Assembly: GCA_028877205.1 (NCBI GenBank)
Contig: JAPPHY010000010.1
Span: 14,294-48,916, forward strand
Direction of reading: 5' to 3'
Origin: Chloroflexota bacterium
GTDB taxonomy: Bacteria > Chloroflexota > Dehalococcoidia > Lucifugimonadales > UBA2985
DNA length: 34,623 nt
A program made the position numbers and the translations under genes. Positions 23,639 to 30,492 of this stretch are shown in pieces (the first letter of the stretch is position 1; every line of letters starts with the position of its first letter). The notes beneath the pieces were generated by a model, which worked only from the letters and a program-made list of their open reading frames with translations, was not told the DNA's origin and did not search any database.

Positions 23639-26185
23639 TCACTCTTCGGCGCCCTCCGGCATTGCGGAGATCTCGCCGCTGCGAAGCCACACGCCGGCCG
23701 GAATGTCTGCGGCCAGGTAGCGGAGGTCAGGAGAGATCATCTCGCCGGTGGCGTCCACAAAGCTCAGCTCGGCACGTCCGTCTTGCAGTATCCGACCTTG
23801 GATCCTTCCGAGAACGACACCTGCCACCTCGACGTCGCTGCTGCTCCTCCAGCTTCCGGTGCGAGTGTCGAGAGACAGGAAGCGGCTGGTCGGCAGAATC
23901 TGATGTCCTGAGGCCAGCTCAACGCCGTGCTCGATATAGCCCTCTTCCGCCAGCCTGGCGATTATTCGCAGCCGGACCGGGGCCGGCCCGGTGGGCTCCA
24001 GCGAAGGCTGGTCGTAGCCGAACAGCTCTTGAATCTCGCTGTTGCCGGCGATGGCCAGACCCCGGAGGAAGAGCGAGTTCTCGTCATCGGCTTCCGCGAT
24101 GGCGCAAAGTACGGCGTCGAGCGTCAGGCCAGTAATCGGGGATGCAACGCGCATTTCCGCGGCCAGTCTGATCTGCTCCTCAACATTCGAAACCCCCGCC
24201 CCCTCCAGTGCGTCTTGCAGATGCTCATCCGTATCGCCGCAAGAGGCCCTTTGCTGCAAGTCGCGGAAAATGACCAGGACTTGCGGGTCTTCCCAGCCGA
24301 GTTCGGCGTTGCTCGCGGCAGCCACGATTTCGCCCGCCGCCACCGCCGGTGAGATGACGCGTTCGGCGTATGCGAACTGCGAGTGGACTTCGAACGCTTC
24401 TTCGTATGACAGTGCGTCGCCGCTATCGACCCTCTCCTGTAGAGCGCTCCAGGACTCCGCCAGGGTGACGAATTGCTCCGACGACTCCTGAGCGATTCCG
24501 GTTACGATGTCCTCAACTTCCATCGGGACAAGCGCCTCTTCCGCGGCCAGCGCCTCGGCCAGCCCGGATGCGGCGACCGCGCTCGTGTACTGGCCCGCGA
24601 AGTGGCTCGACAAGGCGGATGACGACGCGCCATCGACCGCGGCCGGCGCCGACTCTCCGTCGCGCAGCAGTGCGGCGATTGCCGGCTGTTCGAATATCCC
24701 GTCAAGCACCTGGGAGTGAACGCCCGCGGCGTAGATGGCTTTCGCCTGGACGGAAGGGTCAACCCCTGCTTCAGGATCCGCGGCGGCGCTGACAGAGGTC
24801 GTCACCAGGCCTTCGGCATCGGCAACCGCCTCGACCACGTAGTCCGCGTCATCCACCTTGACTGTGACCGAGTCGAGCGGCGTGCCGCTCAGGACAGTCA
24901 GATTCCTCCACAGGCCATGGAACCCAACCTCTTCCCCAAGACTGTTGTATGTGACCGCTCCCACGAACAGCCAGGTTGGACCTGAACTCCCAAACGAGAC
25001 CTCGAAGGGCCTCACGTGACCGATTTCGACACTATTGTTGCCGGCAGTCCCGGCACTGGTGTGGTAAGAGACTCCCGATTCCCAGCGTCCCTCCGCCGCC
25101 GTGATCCGTGGGCCAACCTCAAGTACGCGTGGTCCAACCACGTACACCAGCGCATACCCACCGACCTCAGCGAGACTGCCCCCGCCAAGATTTCCGACTC
25201 TAAAGTCAACCGGGAAGGGCTGACCCGCAACCACGACGTCCGGTGTGCGGGACTCTTCGATCTTCAGGAGGAATCTCTCTTGCTTGGCCTGCTCATCCAC
25301 CAGGTTGACCACGAGAACAAAGTCGGACATCAGCGGCTGGAAGTCACGCTCCAGGTAGGTCGTGGCTTCCAGCAGGTAGGTGCCAGCCTGAAGGTACCGC
25401 TCAATGCGCGAGTTCCGCCGTTCGCCCCCGTCGTCGTTGGCGGCGATCAGGCCTTCGGTCAGGGAAACGAGAGAGAGCACAGGGTCGCCGTTCTCGGACA
25501 TCAGGTCTATGAGCACGCGACCGTCCTGCGGCATTTCGAAGAGGTAGCCATGAGCGGGATGCTCCACCACGAATCGCGAGCCGCAGGTGTCGAGCGACCA
25601 GGAGCCGGACGCAGTCAGGCCGACGCCCGGACCCAGCGTTCCGAGATGCACCGGGTCGCAGCCAGTGACGCGACTCACGGTGAGTGAGAAGTCCGCAGGG
25701 CCGCGCTTCCGTCCGCCCAGAGTGGTGGCCTCCACCATGTAGACGCCCGGAGCGAGGTCACGCTCCAGTCGTGCGTCCAGGCCGGCTCCGCTGTCGTCGT
25801 TGTACGTGATGCGGCGGCCGTCTTCGTCCATCAGATAGAGGTAGGAGTCGCCGTCCGCTGACGTCAGGTTCACCCTGATTCGCCCACCCTCGCCGAGCTC
25901 AAACCGGTACGTGTGGGCGTCGCTGTCGGTCCGGAAGCGCGAATCGCAGTCCTTGGTTGACCAGCTGCCGCTCGCTGTCAGCTCGGAATCCGGCCCGGCT
26001 TCGAGTGTGCCCAGGTCGATTGGAGCGCAGGCCGTCTGGCCCTGTGCGGATCTAGCGTTAGACCATTCCAAGGCAAGCAGCGCGGCCAGCATCGCGACGA
26101 TAACGAAAGAGACGGCAAGCGTGCGCCTTCCGATTGCCGGAAGTGGAATTGAGAGTGCAGTTGTTCGAGTTGTTCGGGGATTCAC
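23639..26185 (-). CDS. Secreted protein with two pre-peptidase C-terminal (PPC)-type domains
   Basis: 848 aa. An N-terminal signal is present (RRTLAVSFVIVAMLAALLAL, cleavage after about residue 48). Residues 52-165 and 172-290 are two PPC-type beta-sandwich domains. Each opens with a Cys and IDLGTL or VHLGTL, a SGSWS segment and a second Cys. Each then reads like HTYRFELGEGGRIRVNL, and YNDDSGAGLDARLERDL with APGVYMVEATT. Residues 310-445 look like another beta domain, and 450-710 is alanine-rich and probably helical with no family I recognise. No protease active site is visible, so it is not an obvious enzyme. The start is a GTG at 26185, with GGAAGGAG about 11 bases upstream. There is no C-terminal anchor. 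A secreted structural or binding protein is the safest reading. Confidence 0.8.
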   Translation of the reverse strand: MNPRTTRTTALSIPLPAIGRRTLAVSFVIVAMLAALLALEWSNARSAQGQTACAPIDLGTLEAGPDSELTASGSWSTKDCDSRFRTDSDAHTYRFELGEGGRIRVNLTSADGDSYLYLMDEDGRRITYNDDSGAGLDARLERDLAPGVYMVEATTLGGRKRGPADFSLTVSRVTGCDPVHLGTLGPGVGLTASGSWSLDTCGSRFVVEHPAHGYLFEMPQDGRVLIDLMSENGDPVLSLVSLTEGLIAANDDGGERRNSRIERYLQAGTYLLEATTYLERDFQPLMSDFVLVVNLVDEQAKQERFLLKIEESRTPDVVVAGQPFPVDFRVGNLGGGSLAEVGGYALVYVVGPRVLEVGPRITAAEGRWESGVSYHTSAGTAGNNSVEIGHVRPFEVSFGSSGPTWLFVGAVTYNSLGEEVGFHGLWRNLTVLSGTPLDSVTVKVDDADYVVEAVADAEGLVTTSVSAAADPEAGVDPSVQAKAIYAAGVHSQVLDGIFEQPAIAALLRDGESAPAAVDGASSSALSSHFAGQYTSAVAASGLAEALAAEEALVPMEVEDIVTGIAQESSEQFVTLAESWSALQERVDSGDALSYEEAFEVHSQFAYAERVISPAVAAGEIVAAASNAELGWEDPQVLVIFRDLQQRASCGDTDEHLQDALEGAGVSNVEEQIRLAAEMRVASPITGLTLDAVLCAIAEADDENSLFLRGLAIAGNSEIQELFGYDQPSLEPTGPAPVRLRIIARLAEEGYIEHGVELASGHQILPTSRFLSLDTRTGSWRSSSDVEVAGVVLGRIQGRILQDGRAELSFVDATGEMISPDLRYLAADIPAGVWLRSGEISAMPEGAEE

Positions 26186-26360
26186 CGTGGTGTGTGCTCC
26201 TTCCTGATACGTTGTACCAAAACCCTACTGGGCGTCGATATGTTATCACTGCATTCGAGAGCCAATCAAGCCGTGGACGCAGCGCGGCAAGTCCCGCACC
26301 TGCTCACGCTCGGGTCTCGGAACTTTTTGCATGGGACCGGTGGCGGTCATTGATCGGCTC

Positions 26361-27059
26361 TCAGGATTGGGCCGCGTGGCATGCCGATCCGCACGCGCGC
26401 ACACCGAAGAAACAGCCGCCGCAGAAGCAGACCTTGGCGGCACCCCCTTCATCCTCTTCCTCGTGCCCCGAGAGGTTTTCCATGCCCTCCCTTACAAAGA
26501 GCGGGACGAGGAACAAGGCCGCCACCGGATCGGCCCACCACCAGGCGAGCAGGCCGTTCAGCACCAGACCTACCAGGATAGTCAGGTCCTGAAGGTCGCA
26601 GAACAGGCTCTCCATTGCCTCCGCTCTCAATGACCGGGACTGCATGCGTTCGGCGATTCGCATCTTGCCCACGTAAAGGCCAGCCATTACTACTGCGCTT
26701 GCAGCCACAATCGCTGCTCCTGCGAGGCTTGGCCGCGGCTCCGGCAGCCACCCCAGCAGACTGGCGCCGGAGTGAAGCACAACGTAGGCAGCCAGGAGAA
26801 AGAAGCTGAGCCCCAGCAGTTGTTGGGATTTTGCCTCGGCGGACTCGGCATCCATTTCGCTTCGTCCACCCCACAGACGCCATATGAGTACACCGCCGGC
26901 GAGAAGCTCGATGATGCTGTCCAGCCCGAATGCCAGGATTGCCACGCTTCCTGAGCGGGCGCCTGCCCACAGGGCAACGCCGCCCTCAACGACGTTCCAC
27001 AGCAGACCGATAAGGACGAGGAGCAGTGCTGTCCTTCGAAGAGAGTCCGATTCAAGCAT
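26361..27059 (-). CDS. Cation diffusion facilitator-like transporter with Cys-rich tail
   Basis: 232 aa from the ATG at 27059. Membrane helices and motifs fit the cation-efflux family: LLWNVVEGGVALWAG, then SVAILAFGLDSIIELLAG (first metal-site helix) and AEAMESLFCDLQDLTILVG (second), with a last helix before the acidic HEEEDEGG. The tail KVCFCGGCFFGVRACGSACHAAQS carries five cysteines, and one histidine lies near the end. The usual cytoplasmic dimerisation domain of CDF proteins is missing, so this is a short form. Zn, Fe, Cd or Co are possible loads. An open frame runs to a TTG at 27173 and adds 38 Pro-rich residues; it has a partial AGGG site, so the start is uncertain. It lies 175 bases upstream of the PPC gene on the same strand. 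Confidence 0.75.
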   Translation of the reverse strand: MLESDSLRRTALLLVLIGLLWNVVEGGVALWAGARSGSVAILAFGLDSIIELLAGGVLIWRLWGGRSEMDAESAEAKSQQLLGLSFFLLAAYVVLHSGASLLGWLPEPRPSLAGAAIVAASAVVMAGLYVGKMRIAERMQSRSLRAEAMESLFCDLQDLTILVGLVLNGLLAWWWADPVAALFLVPLFVREGMENLSGHEEEDEGGAAKVCFCGGCFFGVRACGSACHAAQS

Positions 27060-27222
27060 CAGCGGCAATCTCCATTGCGGTTCTGGCTCTCCAGTATCGA
27101 GGACTGACCAGCCACTAGAGGCCGGAGTTGGTGTGGCGGGTGGCTCTATTGATACTGGCGGTCGGGCCGGCAAGTGTCCCTAGGTAGAAATTGTACCGCC
27201 AAATGCGACTCGGGCGCCAGAT

Positions 27223-27259
27223 GCTGCGAGCGGGTCTTGACTCCTGGCCCGCTCGCAGC
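27223..27259. promoter_or_regulatory. Perfect 12-bp inverted repeat in a divergent promoter region
   Basis: GCTGCGAGCGGG (27223-27234) and CCCGCTCGCAGC (27248-27259) pair perfectly around a 13-base loop. The repeat lies between the divergent CDF-like gene and the membrane-protein gene. It could be a regulator-binding site or an attenuator stem. It has no T-run on either strand, so it is not a typical terminator. Confidence 0.5.
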
Positions 27260-27360
27260 GCGGGTGTTCCACGTTGTGGTAGAGTGTCCACGAAACACAT
27301 CAGCCCGGCTCGCTGCGGAATTGTACGAGCGGCGCGAAAACGGGGCGGGAGTTCAGGCCT

Positions 27361-27933
27361 ATGCTCAAGATCATAGCATCCAGAGACTTGGCGCCGATCC
27401 CTGCGCTCGCAGCCGTGGCCTTCGTGTTCCTTGCCACGTTCGCCTGGGCGGAACGCACAGCAATCATCGACCCGGATGGGCTGTCCGTCCCATACTGGCC
27501 CTGGAAGCTGTGGCAAGCGGGCGCGTTGCTGCTGGGTATTGCCGGTGTCTGGTGGGTCTGGCTGAGCACTCGCCCGGTACCCTGGGTGCGCAGCCTGGCG
27601 CTTGCAGTCCTGGCCGCTGCGGTTCTAGCCAACGCGTACAGCGACGTGTTCGGGGATTACGGCGGCGACTTGTGGCGAACCATCAACCCGCTCTTCATCG
27701 GCTGTTCGAGCGTGGCGGCGGTGGCTCTATGGCGCTTGGGCAGTCCCCCCGGGCGAGTGGCTTCCCTCGTTTCCGCTGCGCTGGGTGCCACCCTGTTTGC
27801 GAACGCCTACTTCGTCGACTACGGCGACGCCTGGCAGTTCCTCAACCCGCTGATGATACTCGCGATTCTGGCGTGGGCCGCAATCGACGGCCAGGTCAGC
27901 CCGGCCACATCGGTGAGCAGGGCAGAGGACTGA
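27361..27933 (+). CDS. Unrecognised six-helix membrane protein with internal duplication
   Basis: 190 aa, with no family recognised. Hydrophobic segments lie at about 12-30, 50-68, 76-92, 108-124, 133-150 and 160-176, so five to six membrane helices are expected. Two matching stretches lie 57 residues apart: ANAYSDVFGDYGGDLWRTIN with PLFI after it (from residue 90), and ANAYFVDYGDAWQFLNPLMI (from 147). A weaker third copy may lie near residue 33 (DPDGLSVPYWPWKLW). The protein is probably built from repeats of a two-helix unit with a periplasmic Asp/Tyr/Trp loop. GGGAG lies nine bases before the ATG, and codon-position bias supports this frame over longer shadow frames on both strands. It converges with the MFS gene, 41 bases apart. 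Confidence 0.65.
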   Translation: MLKIIASRDLAPIPALAAVAFVFLATFAWAERTAIIDPDGLSVPYWPWKLWQAGALLLGIAGVWWVWLSTRPVPWVRSLALAVLAAAVLANAYSDVFGDYGGDLWRTINPLFIGCSSVAAVALWRLGSPPGRVASLVSAALGATLFANAYFVDYGDAWQFLNPLMILAILAWAAIDGQVSPATSVSRAED

Positions 27934-27974
27934 TAGATCGCCCGGCGGGCGGCAGGGGCCTAAAGCGCGACCGG

Positions 27975-29285
27975 TCAGTTCGAGCGGCTCCGAGCCTGTT
28001 CCGCTTCCTCTGAGCTTCCGCCCTCGAAGACGCCTGGTATGGGCTCCCGCAGACGGAGCAGCAGCGCCAGGGGAGGAGCCATCAGGGACATGCCGAGGAT
28101 TCCCAGCATTGGCAGTCCCATGTACTCGACCACCACGCCTCCCACGATTGGCATGCTGATTGCGGCGGCGGCTGTGAAAGTGTCGTTGGCGCCGATGACG
28201 CGGCCGCGCTCGGCGGGACTGGTCGTGTCGGCGTACAGGGCGGTCGCGGCAATGTTGACGCATGACCAGCCCAGCCCCACGAAGAATGTGCCTGCAGTTA
28301 TCGCTGCATAGGCGGGCGTGGCCACTATCAGCCAGGAGCCCAGCGAGGCCTGGACCAGACCCAGCAACATCACGTTTCTCCGGCCTATCCTGTCGGCAAG
28401 CCAGCCCAGCGGCAGCGAGAAACCGAACATCCCCATGACGTGAATGGCCACGGACACGGAGATAGCGGAGAGTGTGTGACCGTGGTGATTCAGGGCGAGG
28501 GAGGTCATGACCATCATCATGTTCATGTTGCCCTGCGCGGCGAACATGGTGATGAAGGCGGTCAGCTTGGGGTAGTGGCGAACGAAGTAGAAAAGCCCGA
28601 CCTTGCCCGCGGCCTGCTGCGGCTCGACCGGCGGCGAGTAGCCCGGATAGTAATCCCCAAGATTGGACGCGATCTCCTTGGGGTCGGGCCGGACCCGCAG
28701 TACTAGGACCATGCTCATCACCACGACTATCGGTATGAAGAACCATGCAAGCGCGATGGGCTCGATTCCTACGTCAGGAGCCACAATCTCAGAGGCCTTG
28801 ATGAGGAGCGGGCTGGCCAGAGCACCCACCAGTGATCCGGTGAGGACTATCCCCAACCCCTCTGCTCTGCGGTTAGGCGGGTACATGTCCGCGGCCGCCA
28901 CTCGAAGCTGTTGCACAGCTCCCGTCCCCAGGCCAAGAACCAGTATGCCCACTACAAACGCGGGGAATGACTCCGCCACCGCTGCGACGCCCGTGACCGC
29001 CGCTCCTGAGCCGACCAGGAGAAGCCCAAGGATGACGCCCGCCCGTCTGCCGTAAGCGTCGGTGAACTTGCCGATTGGGTACGCGATGATCAGGCGACTG
29101 AGGCCGGTGATGCTGGAGCCGATGCCGGCAAGGGCGGCCGAGTTGATCATCTGGGTGACCAGCACCGGCCCGAGCGTCGGCACCATCTGAGCGCCGGCGC
29201 CGTTGAAGGCCTGGGAGGAGGCCAGGTATGCCGTATTCCGCTTGATCAGCGGCGGGATGGGAGTCTTGGAAGCGTTCCTGCTCAA
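27975..29285 (-). CDS. Major facilitator superfamily transporter
   Basis: 436 aa with twelve predicted membrane helices. The MFS signature between helices 2 and 3 is clear (IGKFTDAYGRRAG), and its second-half counterpart is LGWLADRIGRRN. The N-terminal half also has GLGTGAVQQLRVAAADMYPPNRRAEGLG, typical of drug or metabolite efflux proteins; the loop after helix 6 is long and Pro/Tyr-rich. The tail is charged. Substrate cannot be told. The start is a TTG at 29285, with GAGG five bases upstream; no in-frame ATG exists before the first helix. It lies downstream of coxG on the same strand, 144 bases away, with unusual short phased repeats between. Confidence 0.88.
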   Translation of the reverse strand: MSRNASKTPIPPLIKRNTAYLASSQAFNGAGAQMVPTLGPVLVTQMINSAALAGIGSSITGLSRLIIAYPIGKFTDAYGRRAGVILGLLLVGSGAAVTGVAAVAESFPAFVVGILVLGLGTGAVQQLRVAAADMYPPNRRAEGLGIVLTGSLVGALASPLLIKASEIVAPDVGIEPIALAWFFIPIVVVMSMVLVLRVRPDPKEIASNLGDYYPGYSPPVEPQQAAGKVGLFYFVRHYPKLTAFITMFAAQGNMNMMMVMTSLALNHHGHTLSAISVSVAIHVMGMFGFSLPLGWLADRIGRRNVMLLGLVQASLGSWLIVATPAYAAITAGTFFVGLGWSCVNIAATALYADTTSPAERGRVIGANDTFTAAAAISMPIVGGVVVEYMGLPMLGILGMSLMAPPLALLLRLREPIPGVFEGGSSEEAEQARSRSN

Positions 29286-29361
29286 TGCGTCCTCGATCTA
29301 CATTGCGAGTTCGGCGCGGGCCTCGTCCGCGTCACGGCGCGGGGTGTGTGTCGCCATCCGA

Positions 29362-29427
29362 ACAGTGAACTCGTGCACGGAACAGTGCAGCACAGTGCAT
29401 TTCAAGCGAATAGCAGTTCATAGCAGT
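29362..29427. repeat. Short repeats phased at 10 bp between coxG and the MFS gene
   Basis: ACAGTG occurs at 29362, 29382 and 29392, and the longer ACAGTGCA at the last two. TAGCAGT occurs at 29411 and 29421. Intervals are 10 or 20 bases, one or two helical turns, so the same DNA face is presented each time. The region lies upstream of the MFS start on the minus strand and could be an operator array. It is too short for satellite DNA. Confidence 0.4.
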
Positions 29428-29429
29428 CC

Positions 29430-29870
29430 TCAGTGCCCTTCCACCCTCTCGCTAAGCCTCTCGAAGAAGTCGTCGAACTGCGACTTGGCGGCACTGCTCA
29501 TGAACCGCTGCCCAACCCTCGCGAGAGCGCCCGTCACCATCACGTCGCCGTCAACCGTGACGGTGGTCGCGTCCCCGTCCGCAGAGAGTGACACGAGCGC
29601 ATCCCCCGTGAGGTTCGTCATCGGGCCCGCGCCGCGGACGCTCATGCGGTAGGAGGACATGGGCTGCTTGTCGAATATCTCCAGTGTGCCTGTGAGCGAG
29701 CCGGAGAATACGCCAACCTTCACGCCAACCTCCACCCGGTAGCTGTCGGGCGTGACGATCTGCATGTCCTGAACGCCCGGGATGCAGTCTCTCACGACCT
29801 CGGGGTCCAGGAGGGCGTCCCACACGCGTTCCTGCGCTGCGTCAAATCTGTACGTGTTGCTGATCTTCAT
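29430..29870 (-). CDS. coxG: CO dehydrogenase subunit G-like SRPBCC protein (CoxG)
   Basis: 146 aa, the usual CoxG length. It belongs to the SRPBCC/START-like lipid-binding fold. Signature stretches are YRFDAAQERVWDALLDPEVV at the start, CIPGVQDM, FSGSLTGTLEIFDK and a C-terminal helix SQFDDFFERLSERVEGH. CoxG is needed for anchoring CO dehydrogenase to the membrane in Oligotropha, and the family is common near molybdenum hydroxylases. It is transcribed away from coxSLM, sharing a 139-base region with two promoters. There is no ribosome-binding site, and a -10 box lies six bases before the ATG, so the mRNA may be leaderless. Confidence 0.9.
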   Translation of the reverse strand: MKISNTYRFDAAQERVWDALLDPEVVRDCIPGVQDMQIVTPDSYRVEVGVKVGVFSGSLTGTLEIFDKQPMSSYRMSVRGAGPMTNLTGDALVSLSADGDATTVTVDGDVMVTGALARVGQRFMSSAAKSQFDDFFERLSERVEGH

Positions 29871-29876
29871 GGGGCA

Positions 29877-29905
29877 ACTATATCAGGGAGAAGGCGAGTT
29901 GTGCA
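29877..29905 (-). promoter_or_regulatory. coxG promoter, probably leaderless
   Basis: On the minus strand, TGCACA (29905-29900), a 17-bp spacer and TATAGT (29882-29877) form a sigma-70-like site. Only six bases (TGCCCC) separate the -10 box from the coxG ATG. Confidence 0.5.
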
Positions 29906-29927
29906 GGGTCGCAACGCGCCGGCCGCA

Positions 29928-29956
29928 TTGTCAATACAGACGGCGTTTGCTAAACT
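29928..29956 (+). promoter_or_regulatory. coxSLM promoter
   Basis: TTGTCA (29928-29933), a 17-bp spacer and TAAACT (29951-29956) match the sigma-70 boxes at five and four of six positions. The leader to coxS would be about 50 bases and ends in an extended ribosome-binding site (AAGGGGGTGAT). It is back to back with the coxG promoter, so one regulator could control both. Confidence 0.5.
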
Positions 29957-30009
29957 TGCCGCCATAGGGCCAAGTCTGCGCTGAGCCAGGGCAGTGCGTC
30001 AAGGGGGTG

Positions 30010-30489
30010 ATGAAGTTGAAGGTACCAGTGGAGATTACCATCAATGGGAAGTCCTGCTCCGGAGAGGTTGAACCCCGCCAGCTTCTTGTCCACTTCATAC
30101 GTGAGAATGCGGGGCTGACGGGCACCAAGGTCGGATGCGACACCAGCCAGTGCGGCACCTGCACGGTGGTGCTGGACGGCTCGACGGCCAAGGCCTGCAC
30201 TGTGCTCACCGTCCAGGCGTCGGGCAGCTCCGTAACGACCATCGAGGGGTTTGCCGACGGCGCCAACCTGCACCCACTCCAGGAGGCGTTCTGGAACAAC
30301 CACGCCCTGCAGTGCGGGTTCTGCACGCCGGGGATGATCATCGCAGCCGACGCCATACTGCGGAACAACCCGTCTCCGACGCGCGAGGAGATCCGCCAGG
30401 GCCTGGAGGGGAACATCTGCCGGTGCACCGGCTACCAGAATATCGTGCGGGCGGTCGAACAGGCCGCCGAAACGATGGGAGGTGGTTAG
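30010..30489 (+). CDS. coxS: CO dehydrogenase-type small subunit, [2Fe-2S] protein
   Basis: 159 aa from the ATG at 30010. It carries both iron-sulfur clusters of xanthine-oxidase-family enzymes. The plant-ferredoxin-like cluster uses Cys43, Cys48, Cys51 and Cys63 (GCDTSQCGTCTV); the helical-domain cluster uses Cys102, Cys105, Cys137 and Cys139 (QCGFCTPGM, NICRCTGYQNI). It passes electrons from the molybdenum centre to the FAD subunit. Three starts are close together: GTG 30007, ATG 30010 and TTG 30016. The AAGGGGGTGAT before and over the first two is an excellent ribosome-binding site for the TTG, eight bases on. coxL follows after three bases. Confidence 0.95.
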   Translation: MKLKVPVEITINGKSCSGEVEPRQLLVHFIRENAGLTGTKVGCDTSQCGTCTVVLDGSTAKACTVLTVQASGSSVTTIEGFADGANLHPLQEAFWNNHALQCGFCTPGMIIAADAILRNNPSPTREEIRQGLEGNICRCTGYQNIVRAVEQAAETMGGG

Positions 30490-30492
30490 GCC

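Noticed and set aside
27727-28746. 339-codon minus-strand frame overlapping two genes
   Set aside because: It conflicts with the MFS gene in another frame of the same strand, which has its helices and signatures; composition is Arg/Gly/His-rich.
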